A stretch of DNA of 64,000 nt from Mesorhizobium sp. M2D.F.Ca.ET.226.01.1.1 (GCF_004022705.2 NZ_RZOY02000003.1:186001-250000), one strand, 5' to 3'. Counted from the stretch's first letter, positions 53,527-62,696 are shown. Numbers and translations are program-made. The notes: generated by a model not told the origin, from the letters alone.

Positions 53527-54558
53527 ATGAAAACTGTCTATTCGCCGCTCCACGCCGGCCATTCAGGCCAGATGGAACTGGTCACGTCGGCTATCGTGCC
53601 GGGCTTCGAGAAACCGTCGCGGGCCGAATTCATCAGGGCGCGGGTGGAGAGCGAGAAGCTCGGGCCGATCATCGGGCCGGTCGAGCACGACCTCGCCGCC
53701 GCCAAGCGCGTGCATGAGGCCCACTATATCGATTTCCTGCCGAGGGTGTGGCCGGAATGGGTCGCTGCGGGTTTCAAGGGCTCGGCTATGGGCTTCACCT
53801 GGCCGACGCGCGGCCTGCGCGGCGACGTGCCGCCGAAGCGCGTCGACGCCCTGCTCGGTTACTATTCCTTCGATGCCGGCGCCACGTTCGTCGAAGGCAC
53901 ATGGGCGGCGATCAAATCGTCCTACGACGTCGCGCTGACCGCCGCAGCCCTGGTCAAAGGCGGAGAGAGGACGGCCTTCGCGCTCTGCCGCCCGCCCGGC
54001 CACCACGCGGGCGCAGCCTTCATGGGCGGCTACTGCTTCATCAACAACGCCGCAGTCGTCGCGCAATGGTTCCGCGACCAGGGCGCCAAACGCGTGTCGA
54101 TCCTCGATGTCGACTACCACCACGGCAACGGCACGCAGGAGATCTTCTATCGCCGCGGCGACGTCCAGGTGCTCAACCTGCATGGCGATCCGATGGTCGA
54201 GTATCCCTTCTTCCTCGGCCACGCCGACGAGCGTGGCGAGGGCGACGGCGAAGGCTTCAACATCAACTACCCGATGCCCTTCGGCACCAGCTGGGACGGC
54301 TGGAGCGCCTCGCTGGAAGACGCCTGCGCCAAGCTCGCGGCCTACGCTCCCGACGTGGTCATCGTCTCGCTCGGCGTCGACACTTTCGAGAAGGATCCGA
54401 TCAGCCAGTTCAAGCTGAAGAGCGAGGACTACCCCAAGATCGGCCAGCGCATCGCCAGGCTCGGCCTGCCGACGCTGTTCGTCATGGAAGGCGGCTATGC
54501 CGTGGAAGAGATCGGCATCAACGCCGTTGGCGTTCTGACCGGCTTCGAGGACCGCTAA
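53527..54558 (+). CDS. Histone deacetylase-fold acetylpolyamine amidohydrolase-like protein
   Basis: ATG 53527 (AGGGG upstream) gives 343 aa, the length of bacterial acetylpolyamine amidohydrolases. Active-site elements are CRPPGHHAGAAFMGGYCF (the His-His pair), the Zn ligands in ILDVDYHHGNGTQ and in SLGVDTFEKDP, and the Tyr in VMEGGYAVEEIG. The family removes acetyl groups from acetylated polyamines or related small amides. Placement beside a polyamine ABC transporter and amidohydrolase supports this role. It follows the TetR gene by 41 bp and ends at a clear terminator. Confidence 0.92.
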   Translation: MKTVYSPLHAGHSGQMELVTSAIVPGFEKPSRAEFIRARVESEKLGPIIGPVEHDLAAAKRVHEAHYIDFLPRVWPEWVAAGFKGSAMGFTWPTRGLRGDVPPKRVDALLGYYSFDAGATFVEGTWAAIKSSYDVALTAAALVKGGERTAFALCRPPGHHAGAAFMGGYCFINNAAVVAQWFRDQGAKRVSILDVDYHHGNGTQEIFYRRGDVQVLNLHGDPMVEYPFFLGHADERGEGDGEGFNINYPMPFGTSWDGWSASLEDACAKLAAYAPDVVIVSLGVDTFEKDPISQFKLKSEDYPKIGQRIARLGLPTLFVMEGGYAVEEIGINAVGVLTGFEDR

Positions 54559-54576
54559 GCCGTACCGGATCGAAGG

Positions 54577-54609
54577 CGCCCTCGGCTACAGCCGAGGGCG
54601 AATTTTCTT
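54577..54609 (+). terminator. Rho-independent terminator after the deacetylase-fold gene
   Basis: CGCCCTCGGC, loop TACA, GCCGAGGGCG is a perfect 10-bp stem followed by AATTTTCTT. It starts 18 bp after the stop at 54558 and is the clearest intrinsic terminator in the window. Confidence 0.88.
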
Positions 54610-54992
54610 GCAGCCACGCCGGGAAACCATCGGCTCGGTTCGACTGTCAAATCCCCGCCTGGCAACGCGTAGATCGGCCGCTGAGTCGCAAAGCGAGTCC
54701 ATCAGATTCGATTTTGTCAAATCGCGTTTGATGTCGGATTCATCTGCGGGTAGATTAGACCCGAATCAGCCGGTCCACGGGGGGCGCGGCGACCACCCAA
54801 AGTCTCAAGTTCCGGCGCCAGGCCGGCACCAGACGCGGACGGTTTCGCGTTCCCTAGAGGGATTCGGCGCGGTTGGGCGCCGTTCGCGCCCGTGGGTGTG
54901 TCTTCGTAAACGTGACGCGTTTCGGGGTCCGGCCGCTGGCTTCGCCAGCACCGGGCGCAAGGATCGATTCCGGCAAGAATCCAAGAATTAAA
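54610..54992. promoter_or_regulatory. Upstream region of visN
   Basis: This 383-bp region precedes the flagellar master regulator pair and contains no supported gene. A short palindrome, CGATTT TGTC AAATCG (54709-54724), overlaps TCAAA TCGCG TTTGA (54717-54731) in an AT-rich patch at about 54690-54760. It is a possible regulator site. The right part is GC-rich up to AGAATTAAAATG. Confidence 0.4.
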
Positions 54993-55703
54993 ATGAGCAG
55001 TCCCGCCGCGCTTCTCCAACCCGATGCTTCAGGCCCGCGCCTGACGTCCCGCGGCGATCTCACCAGTTTCTTCATGCAGCTTGCCGCCGATATCGGCGCC
55101 GACAGCTACATGCTCGTCGCCATCGTGCATGACCAGGACCGCAACGATGCGCGCATCGTTTCCTCGAACTGGATCTTCGACGCCATAGAGCTGATCGGTA
55201 AGAGGCTGATCGCCAACCTCGCGCTGGGTCCCTTGACCGTGGCGCCGGGGGTGCGCCCCAAGCCATTGGTGGCGGCGCACGCACCCGAGGCCGGCGCATT
55301 GCTGACCGGCGAGGAGGCCCGCCTGCTCGACGTGCTGGGCCATGCTGAAATCTATTCGCTGAGGCTCAATGTCGGCCGGCAGCGCCTGTTCGTGCTGTTC
55401 TCGGCGGCCGAGGCGGACAAGATCGATCTGACCGCCCTGATGAAGGCGCAGCTCAAATGCTGCTACGCGCTTTCCAGCATTCCGCAGCTGATCGCGGCCG
55501 CGTCCATGCAGGATCCGCTGTCGGACCGCGAGCGCGAATGCCTGTTCTGGGTTTCGGAAGGCAAGACCACGGATGAGGTGGCCGTCATCCTCGGCGTCTC
55601 GTCGAACACCGTCAACAGCTACATCACGCACGCCATCCAGAAGTTCGCGGCCTCGAACCGCGCGATGGCGATCGCGACGGCGATCAGGAGCGGCATCATT
55701 TGA
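54993..55703 (+). CDS. visN: VisN-like LuxR-type flagellar regulator
   Basis: ATG 54993 gives 236 aa, close to the known VisN length; longer in-frame starts upstream look non-coding. The C-terminal LuxR HTH is DPLSDRERECLFWVSEGKTTDEVAVILGVSS (key part ERECLFWVSEGKTTDEVA) followed by TVNSYITHAIQKF. The N-terminal 150 residues resemble autoinducer-type sensor folds. VisN and VisR act as a heterodimer at the top of the rhizobial motility cascade. Identification rests on family, on the overlapping second LuxR gene and on the adjacent flhB-fliG-fliN-fliM-motA block. Confidence 0.88.
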   Translation: MSSPAALLQPDASGPRLTSRGDLTSFFMQLAADIGADSYMLVAIVHDQDRNDARIVSSNWIFDAIELIGKRLIANLALGPLTVAPGVRPKPLVAAHAPEAGALLTGEEARLLDVLGHAEIYSLRLNVGRQRLFVLFSAAEADKIDLTALMKAQLKCCYALSSIPQLIAAASMQDPLSDRERECLFWVSEGKTTDEVAVILGVSSNTVNSYITHAIQKFAASNRAMAIATAIRSGII

Positions 55704-56467
55704 GGCGCGCAGAGGTCAGAGAGGCGGCGGCCGCCCTTTTCAACGATCAACGCAATCCGTTCGGCGCCTTCTCGCTCGGCTCGGAGACGCATCATGCGGT
55801 GACAATCCCGGACGCGGTGCGCCGCTGCCGCTGGATCGCCGTCGATATCAACGCCTCGGCCTTCGGCCTCTATTTCGTCAGCCCGTCGCCCGAGCGCGCG
55901 CGCCTGGTGGCGTGTTTCGATTCCGACTACCCCGGCACGGCGGTCGCGACCAAATTCATCTCCGGCGCCAATGGCGAGGACGTGGTGCGCCACAGCCGCA
56001 TCTCGACGGCGCCGCGCTGGTGGGTCGACGGCATCGCCGGATCGCGGCAGGTCTTCCAGTCGCTCGCCTGGGCCGAGGAAGCCTCACCGCTGGCGCCCGG
56101 CACCAACGGCATCGCCTTTCCGGTGCATGCCGATCGCGGGCAATGCGGGCTGGTCGTTTTCCTGGGCTCGGAAATAGCCTTGTCGGACGAGACGCTCTGC
56201 GAGATCCACGCCCGCTCCTTCGCGCTGTTTGCCGCGGTCGCCCGCATCCGCCCCGGCGACGCCGGCCGGACGCGTTCGATGTCCAAGCGCGAGCTCGAAT
56301 GCCTGAAGCTGACCGCGAACGGCAACACCAGCGAAGAGATCGCCAAGCTGCTCAAGCTCTCGGTGCACACAGCCAACCAGTATCTCACCCAGTCGACGCA
56401 GAAGCTCAACGCCGTCAACCGCAACCAGGCGGTCGCCAAGGCGTTGCGGCTCGGCCTGATCGAATAG
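55700..56467 (+). CDS. visR: VisR-like LuxR-type flagellar regulator
   Basis: The frame starts with TTG 55700, overlapping the visN stop by 4 bp (TTGA), with AGGAG 9-10 nt upstream. The 255-aa protein has an N-terminal sensor-like domain and a C-terminal LuxR HTH: SKRELECLKLTANGNTSEEI, then LKLSVHTANQYLTQSTQKL. It would pair with VisN to activate flagellar genes. The unusual start and the four-base overlap imply coupled, roughly equal synthesis of the two subunits. Confidence 0.88.
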   Translation: MRRAEVREAAAALFNDQRNPFGAFSLGSETHHAVTIPDAVRRCRWIAVDINASAFGLYFVSPSPERARLVACFDSDYPGTAVATKFISGANGEDVVRHSRISTAPRWWVDGIAGSRQVFQSLAWAEEASPLAPGTNGIAFPVHADRGQCGLVVFLGSEIALSDETLCEIHARSFALFAAVARIRPGDAGRTRSMSKRELECLKLTANGNTSEEIAKLLKLSVHTANQYLTQSTQKLNAVNRNQAVAKALRLGLIE

Positions 56468-56478
56468 CCGCATCAAGC

Positions 56479-56502
56479 CGGCGGCGCTGTGAGGCGCCGC
56501 CG
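56479..56502. terminator. GC-rich hairpin between convergent visR and 145-aa gene
   Basis: CGGCGGCGC, 6 nt, GCGCCGCCG forms a perfect 9-bp stem 11 bp after the visR stop and 27 bp before the stop of the convergent 145-aa gene. No T run follows, but location suggests a shared termination or barrier structure. Confidence 0.5.
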
Positions 56503-56529
56503 CGAGCCTAGGCGACTGCAATCAGATTA

Positions 56530-56967
56530 TCACGGGAAGGCGAGCGGCTCGGTCTTCCGGATACGAGCCTCGTCGATCGCATCCCCAAGCAAGGCAGTGT
56601 TGTGTTCGGGCGTCTCGCCGGGCTTCTCGAACGACACGTAATTGACCACCACGGACGGCCCGCGCTCGGTCAGCGTCAGCTGGAAATAGACCGTCACGCC
56701 GCGCGGCCGCAGCTCCAGATCGAGCACGATGCGCGGGCTGCCGCTCCAGTCGACATGAGCTTCGCCGCCATGGCCGAGCCGCAATGTGCCCGGCCGGAAG
56801 TAAAGTTCGGCGGCCGAATCCACCAGGTCCGACAGGCAGGCGAAATGCTCGAGCCGTATGAAGGCGATATAATCGGCAACGTCGATCAGCCTCAACTCGC
56901 CCACCACGGGCTCGATGGCGCTGGCGACGATCAGCTCGCGGGAGTTGGCATGTGGTTGCCGGTCCAT
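56530..56967 (-). CDS. Hypothetical 145-aa protein in the flagellar cluster
   Basis: I do not recognise a domain. The protein starts MDRQPHANSRELIVASAIEP and contains IDVADYIAFIRLEHFACLSD, followed by a beta-rich middle (FRPGTLRLGHGGEAHVDWSG). There is no signal peptide or membrane segment. It is the last gene of the flhB-side minus-strand operon, 17 bp after the flhB stop, and lies where rhizobial flagellar clusters carry a small uncharacterised gene between visR and flhB. A role in flagellar assembly or regulation is inferred only from position. Confidence 0.75.
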   Translation of the reverse strand: MDRQPHANSRELIVASAIEPVVGELRLIDVADYIAFIRLEHFACLSDLVDSAAELYFRPGTLRLGHGGEAHVDWSGSPRIVLDLELRPRGVTVYFQLTLTERGPSVVVNYVSFEKPGETPEHNTALLGDAIDEARIRKTEPLAFP

Positions 56968-56984
56968 GGATTAGCGGCGTCCGT

Positions 56985-58067
56985 TCATTGGGTTGCTTTG
57001 CGTGAGGCCTTCTTCGAGTAGACGATCCGCACCAACTCGGCGACCGCCTGATAGAATTGCGACGGGATCACGCTATCAACCGAAACTTGCTTGTACATGG
57101 AGCGCGCGAGCGCCACGTCCTCGAAGATCGGGATGTTGTTCTCCCTGGCGATCTCGCGGATCTTGAGCGCCACCAGGTCCTGCCCCTTGGCCAGCACGAT
57201 CGGAGCGGAGTCCTCCTCGCGCACATATTTCAGCGCGATCGAATAGTGTGTCGGGTTGGCGATCACCAGCGTCGCGCGCGGCACCGCCGTCATCATGCGT
57301 TTGCGCGCCCGGTCGCGCGCCAGCGAGCGCAGCCGCGACTTGACGATCGGATCGCCTTCCGACTGCTTCAACTCGTCCTTGACTTCCTGCTTGGTCATGC
57401 GCAGGTCGCGCCGCCAGTGGAAACGCGACCAGACGATGTCGACCACCGCGATCAGGCCCATGACGAACACGATCGCCACCAGGATGTCGACGAAGATACC
57501 GCGGATGACCATGCCGAAGGACATCGGGTTGGTGATCATGCCGGCGAGCAGCTTGCGGTGATCTTCCGACAGCGTGAAGCTCAGCACCGCGATGGCGAAG
57601 CCGAGCTTGGCCAGCGATTTCAGGAATTCGACCCATCCCTGCACACCGAACATCCGGCTCCAGCCCTTGGCGATGGAGATGCGCGACAATTGTGGCCTGA
57701 TCCGCTCGCCGACGATTTGCGGGAGGTTCTGGAAAACCGAAGCGCCGATGCCGGCGACCGTCATCAGCACCAGCAGGCTGACGACGGCGCGGCCGATTTC
57801 GGTCATCACCCGCCTGTAGAGCGAGATGACGTCGGTCTCGGTGTTCATCGGCCAGGCTTCCGGCTTTTCCAGGAATGTCGACAGGAACATGCCGAGATCG
57901 ACGATCGCGTCCTTGGCGTAGAAGACGGCGAAAACCAGTATGGCGAGGAAGGACGCAAAGATCGCGGTCTCACGCGAATGGGGCAGCTTGCCCTGCTCGA
58001 TCGTGTCGCGGATCTTCTTTTCTGTGGCTTCCTCGGTTTTGGAATCCTTGTCGACCGCTTCAGCCAT
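56985..58067 (-). CDS. flhB: Flagellar export apparatus protein FlhB
   Basis: The 360-aa protein starts MAEAVDKDSKTEEATEKKIR, has four predicted membrane segments between about 35 and 215, and the autocleavage site Asn271-Pro-Thr-His274 (VIANPTHYSIALKY). The C-terminal cytoplasmic domain includes REIARENNIPIFEDVALARS. FlhB switches the flagellar type III export gate from rod/hook to filament substrates. The gene lies 24 bp after fliG. Confidence 0.96.
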   Translation of the reverse strand: MAEAVDKDSKTEEATEKKIRDTIEQGKLPHSRETAIFASFLAILVFAVFYAKDAIVDLGMFLSTFLEKPEAWPMNTETDVISLYRRVMTEIGRAVVSLLVLMTVAGIGASVFQNLPQIVGERIRPQLSRISIAKGWSRMFGVQGWVEFLKSLAKLGFAIAVLSFTLSEDHRKLLAGMITNPMSFGMVIRGIFVDILVAIVFVMGLIAVVDIVWSRFHWRRDLRMTKQEVKDELKQSEGDPIVKSRLRSLARDRARKRMMTAVPRATLVIANPTHYSIALKYVREEDSAPIVLAKGQDLVALKIREIARENNIPIFEDVALARSMYKQVSVDSVIPSQFYQAVAELVRIVYSKKASRKATQ

Positions 58068-58091
58068 TGCGTACTGACCGTGTCGCTATCG

Positions 58092-59117
58092 TCAAGCGGC
58101 TTCGGCAGCGGTGGCGGTCTGCATCGAAGGCAGCTCGAAAGCTCCTTCGCGCGACAGCCGGATCGCGGCGACCGATATGCGCTTGCGCGCCGCCATGATA
58201 TCGGCGAGCGCAATGCCTTCCGATCCTTGTCCGAGTTCGGATTCGATCATGCGGCGCGAGCGCGCGCCGATCGCCGACAGCGCGGATTCGGCCAGTTCCG
58301 GCGAGGCGCCGCGCAACGCCAGTGTGACGATCTCGGTCGACAGCCCGTCGAACAGCAGAACCCGGGCTTTCTGCGGCAGCAGCGGCAGGTCGTCGAAGGC
58401 GAATAGCCGCGACTTGACGCCGGCGAGATCGGGCGTGCCGGCCTGCTCCAGGTCCTGCATGAGGTCGTCCAGTTCCGGCTTCGCCATCTCATTGAGCATG
58501 CTGGCGACGCGTTCCTGGCCGGCCGAGGTGTCCCTGCTTGCCTTCTGCGACAGCACGCTGACGCGCAATTGGTTCTCGACGATACGTGATGCGGCGTCCG
58601 GGACGTTGGCCATCGTCACCATGCGCTTGATGATCTGGCTGCGCATAGGCTTTTCGATGGCGAGCAGCACATTGGCGGCCGTCTGCGGCGCGAGCTTTGA
58701 AAGCACCATCGCCGAGGTCTGCGGATGTTCGCCTGCCAGGAAGGTGCCGAGCCGCGCCGGCTCGAGCTTTTCGAGGTCCGGCCAGATCGGCGCGGGTCCT
58801 TCCGCGACCGGCTCGAACTTCTTCTCGCCCATGATGGCGCTCATCTCCTCGGGCGACAGCGACTCGTTGAGGATCGTATCCATGCGATCGGCCGAATCGA
58901 GCAGGCCCGCGCCCTCGGTGAACTCGGCTTCGAATTCGGCGACGATGCGCTCCAGGTCAGCCTGCGGAATGGTGCGTAGCAGACGCGCTCCCTCGATCAG
59001 CGCCTTCAGCTCATCCTGCTTGAAAAATTTGAGCAGTCTGCTGGCCGCGGGCTTGCCCATTGCCACCAGTATGGCTGCCGCCTTTTGCGGACGTGTCAGC
59101 GCCAATGCCGTCGTCAT
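58092..59117 (-). CDS. fliG: Flagellar motor switch protein FliG
   Basis: The 341-aa product has the FliG armadillo-like repeats: an N-terminal TRPQKAAAILVAMGKPAASRLLK and the middle HPQTSAMVLSKLAPQTAANVL. The C-terminal torque domain includes DDLPLLPQKARVLLFDGLST. FliG forms the rotor ring that interacts with MotA. It is in operon order fliG-flhB, preceded by fliN (43-bp gap). Confidence 0.95.
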   Translation of the reverse strand: MTTALALTRPQKAAAILVAMGKPAASRLLKFFKQDELKALIEGARLLRTIPQADLERIVAEFEAEFTEGAGLLDSADRMDTILNESLSPEEMSAIMGEKKFEPVAEGPAPIWPDLEKLEPARLGTFLAGEHPQTSAMVLSKLAPQTAANVLLAIEKPMRSQIIKRMVTMANVPDAASRIVENQLRVSVLSQKASRDTSAGQERVASMLNEMAKPELDDLMQDLEQAGTPDLAGVKSRLFAFDDLPLLPQKARVLLFDGLSTEIVTLALRGASPELAESALSAIGARSRRMIESELGQGSEGIALADIMAARKRISVAAIRLSREGAFELPSMQTATAAEAA

Positions 59118-59160
59118 GCGTATTGCCCTCGCTGCCTATTGGTCCGCCCGTCGAGCATTT

Positions 59161-59541
59161 TCAGGCGCTTTTCGTCGCCGCGATGATTTCGGTGAGCCTG
59201 ATGCCGAAGCGCGTCGGATCGTTTTCCAGCACCGTGATCTCGCCGCGCGCGATCTTGCGGCCGTTGACCACAACGTCAACGGGCTCGCCGATGCGGCGAT
59301 TGAGGGCAACCGTTGAACCCTTCTGCAGCGCCATCAACTCCGACACCGGCATCTCGGTGCTGCCGAGGATGATCTGCACGTCGACCGGAATGGTCATGAT
59401 GATGGAGGAATTGGCGCCCGACCGCAGGGCGGCATCCGGGCGCGCTTCCTCTTCCCGCAGCACGCCGCGCAGTTCCTCGATGGCGCGGTCGAGCTGTTCG
59501 TCGGGCTGGTCGGGTTCGGCTTCCACCTTGGTTTTTGCCAT
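59161..59541 (-). CDS. fliN: Flagellar motor switch protein FliN
   Basis: The 126-aa protein has a charged N-terminal tail ([20 protein letters not shown]) and a C-terminal SpoA/C-ring domain ([37 protein letters not shown]). It forms the base of the C-ring with FliM and takes part in cargo sorting for export. Confidence 0.95.
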   Translation of the reverse strand: MAKTKVEAEPDQPDEQLDRAIEELRGVLREEEARPDAALRSGANSSIIMTIPVDVQIILGSTEMPVSELMALQKGSTVALNRRIGEPVDVVVNGRKIARGEITVLENDPTRFGIRLTEIIAATKSA

Positions 59542-59571
59542 CTGTCGTCTCCATAAATCCCGAGCCTGGCG

Positions 59572-60510
59572 TCAGCCCGGCATCAATCCGTCGATGAAAT
59601 CTTGCCCGGCATCATGCGAATGGCTGACACGGACGGTGTAGTTCTGCCCAAGCTTCCCGAATTCGCAGACAAACAGGGTCTTGTCGCGAGCGCTGAGCTT
59701 GGCGTTGAGCTGCGCGTTCTCCTCGAATTCGATCACCTGGCCGGGCGCGAACGCGGCGAGATCGCCGAGCGTCAGCCTGGCAAGCGGCATCGTTGCCTCG
59801 AGCCGGACGGTGGAGCGCATCACCTCTTCGGAGAAGCGGGCTCGCCAGTCGAACTCCGTGGCCTCGCCATCCTTGCCCGGGGCGGCTTCGCCGTCGCGCG
59901 AGGTGAGCAGCAGGCGCTGCGGGATCATCACCGTGAGCATGCCGCTGTCGGACGGCGTGGAAAGGCCAAAGACGATGCGCACGGCTGCGCCGTCGCGCAG
60001 CACGCGCCGCCTTGCCTCGTTGCCGGCCATCGCCTTCGGCACCGGCAGGCGCAGGTCGAGCGAGCGTTTGCCGGATCCGTTGAGCGCCGTCGCGACCTCC
60101 TGGAACACGGTCGTCGCGACATCGGCTTCGATCTGCGACAGGTCGCGCTCGATCGGCGCGACCGGCTGATCGGGATCGCCGCCGAACAATGCGCTCACCA
60201 TGACCGCGACCGCTTGCGCATCCATCACGAGCGTCATGGCGTCGGCCGAAGAAGGTGAGGAAACGATAGTCAGCGCAAAGGCATCGCCGGCGCGCGAGCG
60301 CGCCTCTGGAACGCGGCCGACCTCTACCGCTTGCAGGTCGACCGTCACCGGCGCGCCGAGCTCGCCGGCCAGCGCTTTCTGCAAGAGCGGCAGCGCCCGT
60401 TCGGCCATGCCGCGGCCGACGCCGATCACCTGCGCCGCCTCGCCGCTGTCGCCGACGAGACGTTCGATGATCAAGGCCCGCGTTTCTGACGGACTGCCCG
60501 GACTTGTCAT
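59572..60510 (-). CDS. fliM: Flagellar motor switch protein FliM
   Basis: The 312-aa protein shows a divergent rhizobial FliM: a middle CheC-like domain with VVSSPSSADAMTLVMDAQAV and VAVMVSALFGGDPDQP, and a C-terminal SpoA domain with LEATMPLARLTLGDLAAF and KTLFVCEFGKLGQNYTVRV. The N-terminal CheY-binding peptide of enteric FliM is not obvious, as in other rhizobia. It lies between motA and fliN in the minus-strand operon. Confidence 0.9.
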   Translation of the reverse strand: MTSPGSPSETRALIIERLVGDSGEAAQVIGVGRGMAERALPLLQKALAGELGAPVTVDLQAVEVGRVPEARSRAGDAFALTIVSSPSSADAMTLVMDAQAVAVMVSALFGGDPDQPVAPIERDLSQIEADVATTVFQEVATALNGSGKRSLDLRLPVPKAMAGNEARRRVLRDGAAVRIVFGLSTPSDSGMLTVMIPQRLLLTSRDGEAAPGKDGEATEFDWRARFSEEVMRSTVRLEATMPLARLTLGDLAAFAPGQVIEFEENAQLNAKLSARDKTLFVCEFGKLGQNYTVRVSHSHDAGQDFIDGLMPG

Positions 60511-60544
60511 GACGGCAAGCGGTCCTGTCTGGGATCGAGCATGC

Positions 60545-61420
60545 TCAGGCCGCCTTCTTCTCGGCGGCGCCGGCGTTCATGGTGCTCTGCTCGACGGCAT
60601 CGATCGTCGGACGCTCATAGGAGGAGATGGTCTTGCGGCCGAACTCGATCGCCACCTGCGGCAGGGCGCCGTTCATATACGCAAGCAGCGTCTGCTTGAC
60701 GATGATGTAGAGGCGATTCTTCTTTTCGCGCACCGTCTTGATCTTGGTGGCGACCGGACCGACCACCGCGTAGGACAGGAAGATGCCGAGGAAGGTTCCG
60801 ACGAGCGCCGCGCCGATCAGGCCGCCGAGGATTTCCGGCGACTGGTCCAGCGCGCCCATCGCCTTCACCACGCCGAGCACGGCGGCCACGATGCCCAGTG
60901 CCGGCAGGCCGTCGCCGACCGCGACCATTGCGTGATAGGCCTTCAGCTTGTCGGTGCGGATCGTCTGGATCTCTTCGTCCATCAGCGCTTCGATCTCGTG
61001 CGAGCGGGCGTTGCCGATGATGATGATGCGGCAATAGTCGCAGATGAAATTCGTCAGGTCGTGGTTCTTCAGCACGGTCGGGAAAGCCTGGAAGATGGCG
61101 GACTCTTCCGGATTGTCTATATGCGCCTCGACCTCGCTGCGCGACTTGGAGCGCAGCTCGCGCATCAGGCTATGCAGCACGCCCAGCGTCTCGAGGTAAT
61201 CGCGTTCCTTCGGCACCGCCTGCTTGAAGGCTTCGAGAATGCCCTTGCCGGTGTCCTTGACCGTCTTCATCGGGTTGGCGACGAGGAAGGTGCCGAGCGC
61301 CGCGCCGCAGATGACCACCGCTTCCCATGGCTGCAGCAGCACATGCAGATGGCCGCCCATGGCCATGAAGCCGCCGAGAACGCAGCCGAGCGTCACCACA
61401 AGTCCGATCAGAATGCCCAC
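60545..61420 (-). CDS. motA: Flagellar motor stator protein MotA
   Basis: The 291-aa protein has four predicted membrane segments ([20 protein letters not shown] at the start; [19 protein letters not shown] and [18 protein letters not shown] later) and a large cytoplasmic loop with charged residues for FliG contact. In the window there is no motB beside it, which is normal for rhizobia, where motB lies in a separate operon. It is the first gene of the motA-fliM-fliN-fliG-flhB unit. Confidence 0.95.
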   Translation of the reverse strand: MGILIGLVVTLGCVLGGFMAMGGHLHVLLQPWEAVVICGAALGTFLVANPMKTVKDTGKGILEAFKQAVPKERDYLETLGVLHSLMRELRSKSRSEVEAHIDNPEESAIFQAFPTVLKNHDLTNFICDYCRIIIIGNARSHEIEALMDEEIQTIRTDKLKAYHAMVAVGDGLPALGIVAAVLGVVKAMGALDQSPEILGGLIGAALVGTFLGIFLSYAVVGPVATKIKTVREKKNRLYIIVKQTLLAYMNGALPQVAIEFGRKTISSYERPTIDAVEQSTMNAGAAEKKAA

Positions 61421-61561
61421 GACAGGTCCTTCCGCATGTCACATCGTGGATCAGGGATAGTCCCCGTGCCTTGTGTGAGGCTTGAATCGAAGGCTGCCGA
61501 CGCGATTCAGCTTCGCGCAAGGAAGTGACGTTATTGTCCGGGGATAGCTTCGGCCGGAGGC
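61421..61561. promoter_or_regulatory. Divergent flagellar promoter region
   Basis: The 141-bp space between the divergent motA and DUF1217 genes should hold promoters for both flagellar operons. No sigma-54 or CtrA (TTAA-N7-TTAA) site is evident by eye. GGAGG at 61555-61559 serves the downstream gene. Confidence 0.45.
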
Positions 61562-62689
61562 GTGTCCTTGCTCAATACCTACACCAGCTATCAGTTGATT
61601 GCCAAAGACATCAGCAAGTCGATCACCCGCATCGAGCAACAGCCGACGGTCGATCGCGACACCCAATATTATCTGGCCAACATCACCAAGGTGAAATCGA
61701 TCGACGATTTCGTCAACAATGACCGCCTGTTCAAATATGCCATGAAGGCCTACGGGCTGGAGAACATGGACTACGCCAAGGCCTTCATGGTCAAGGCGCT
61801 GAAAGAAGGCGTTTCCGATCCCGACAGCTTCGCCAACAAGCTGACCGACAAGCGCTATGCCCAGTTCGTCAAAGCTTTCAATTTCGCGGCGGACGGCGCC
61901 GATGCGACCGTCTACAACCCGGCGCAGCAGCTGGTGACGAAGAACTACGCCATCCAGGCCCAGATCGCCGGCCTCGACCCGAATTCGGACTATGTGAAGG
62001 GCGAGACGACCTACTATCTCGCCAACATCACCAAGGTGAAATCGGTCGACGATCTGATGTCGAACGACCGGCTCTACACTTATGCGCTGGCGGCGTACGG
62101 CCTGGATTCGGCGACCGAGGACAAGGACCTGATCAAGTCGGTCCTGCAAGGCGGCGTGCGCGATCCCGACAGCGTCGCCAACAAGCAGACCAACAAGGCC
62201 TATGCCGGGCTGGCCTCGGCCCTCAACTTCGAGCAGTACGGCGAAAACGCCACCACCTATGTTCAGGCGCAGCAGCCGACCGTCGACATGTACATGCGCC
62301 AGACGCTCGAGGAAGATGCCGGCAAGACGAATGAAGGCGTGCGGCTGGCGCTCTATTTCCAGCGCAAGGCGCCCGACATCACCAACTGGTACGACGTGCT
62401 GGCCGACACCGCTTTAGCCAGCGTGGTGCGCACCGCGCTCGGCCTGCCGGATTCCTTTGCCACCGCCGACATCGACAAACAGGCGCAGCTGTTCGGGCAG
62501 AAGCTCGACATCAAGGACTTCACCGATCCCGAAAAGCTCGGCAAGTTCCTGACCCGGTTCACCAGCATGTACGAGATCGCCCACCCGACCTCGACGGCCG
62601 TGACATCGGTCAGCGTGCTCTTTGCGCAGCCGACCACCATCGGCATCTCCACCGACCTGATGATGGCCATGCAGCAGTTGAAGTTCTGA
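61562..62689 (+). CDS. DUF1217 flagellar-cluster protein with internal duplication
   Basis: The product (375 aa from GTG 61562; TTG 61568, with better spacing to GGAGG, is an alternative) starts with LLNTYTSYQLIAKDISKSI. It has two copies of a DUF1217 repeat: residues about 36-110 (YYLANITKVKSIDDFV, YAMKAYGLE, SDPDSFANKL) and about 150-224 (YYLANITKVKSVDDLM, YALAAYGLD, RDPDSVANKQ). The family is found beside flgF/fliI in rhizobia and its role is unknown, perhaps in rod or hook assembly. It is first in an operon with flgF (7-bp gap). Confidence 0.9.
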   Translation: MSLLNTYTSYQLIAKDISKSITRIEQQPTVDRDTQYYLANITKVKSIDDFVNNDRLFKYAMKAYGLENMDYAKAFMVKALKEGVSDPDSFANKLTDKRYAQFVKAFNFAADGADATVYNPAQQLVTKNYAIQAQIAGLDPNSDYVKGETTYYLANITKVKSVDDLMSNDRLYTYALAAYGLDSATEDKDLIKSVLQGGVRDPDSVANKQTNKAYAGLASALNFEQYGENATTYVQAQQPTVDMYMRQTLEEDAGKTNEGVRLALYFQRKAPDITNWYDVLADTALASVVRTALGLPDSFATADIDKQAQLFGQKLDIKDFTDPEKLGKFLTRFTSMYEIAHPTSTAVTSVSVLFAQPTTIGISTDLMMAMQQLKF

Positions 62690-62696
62690 GACGATC

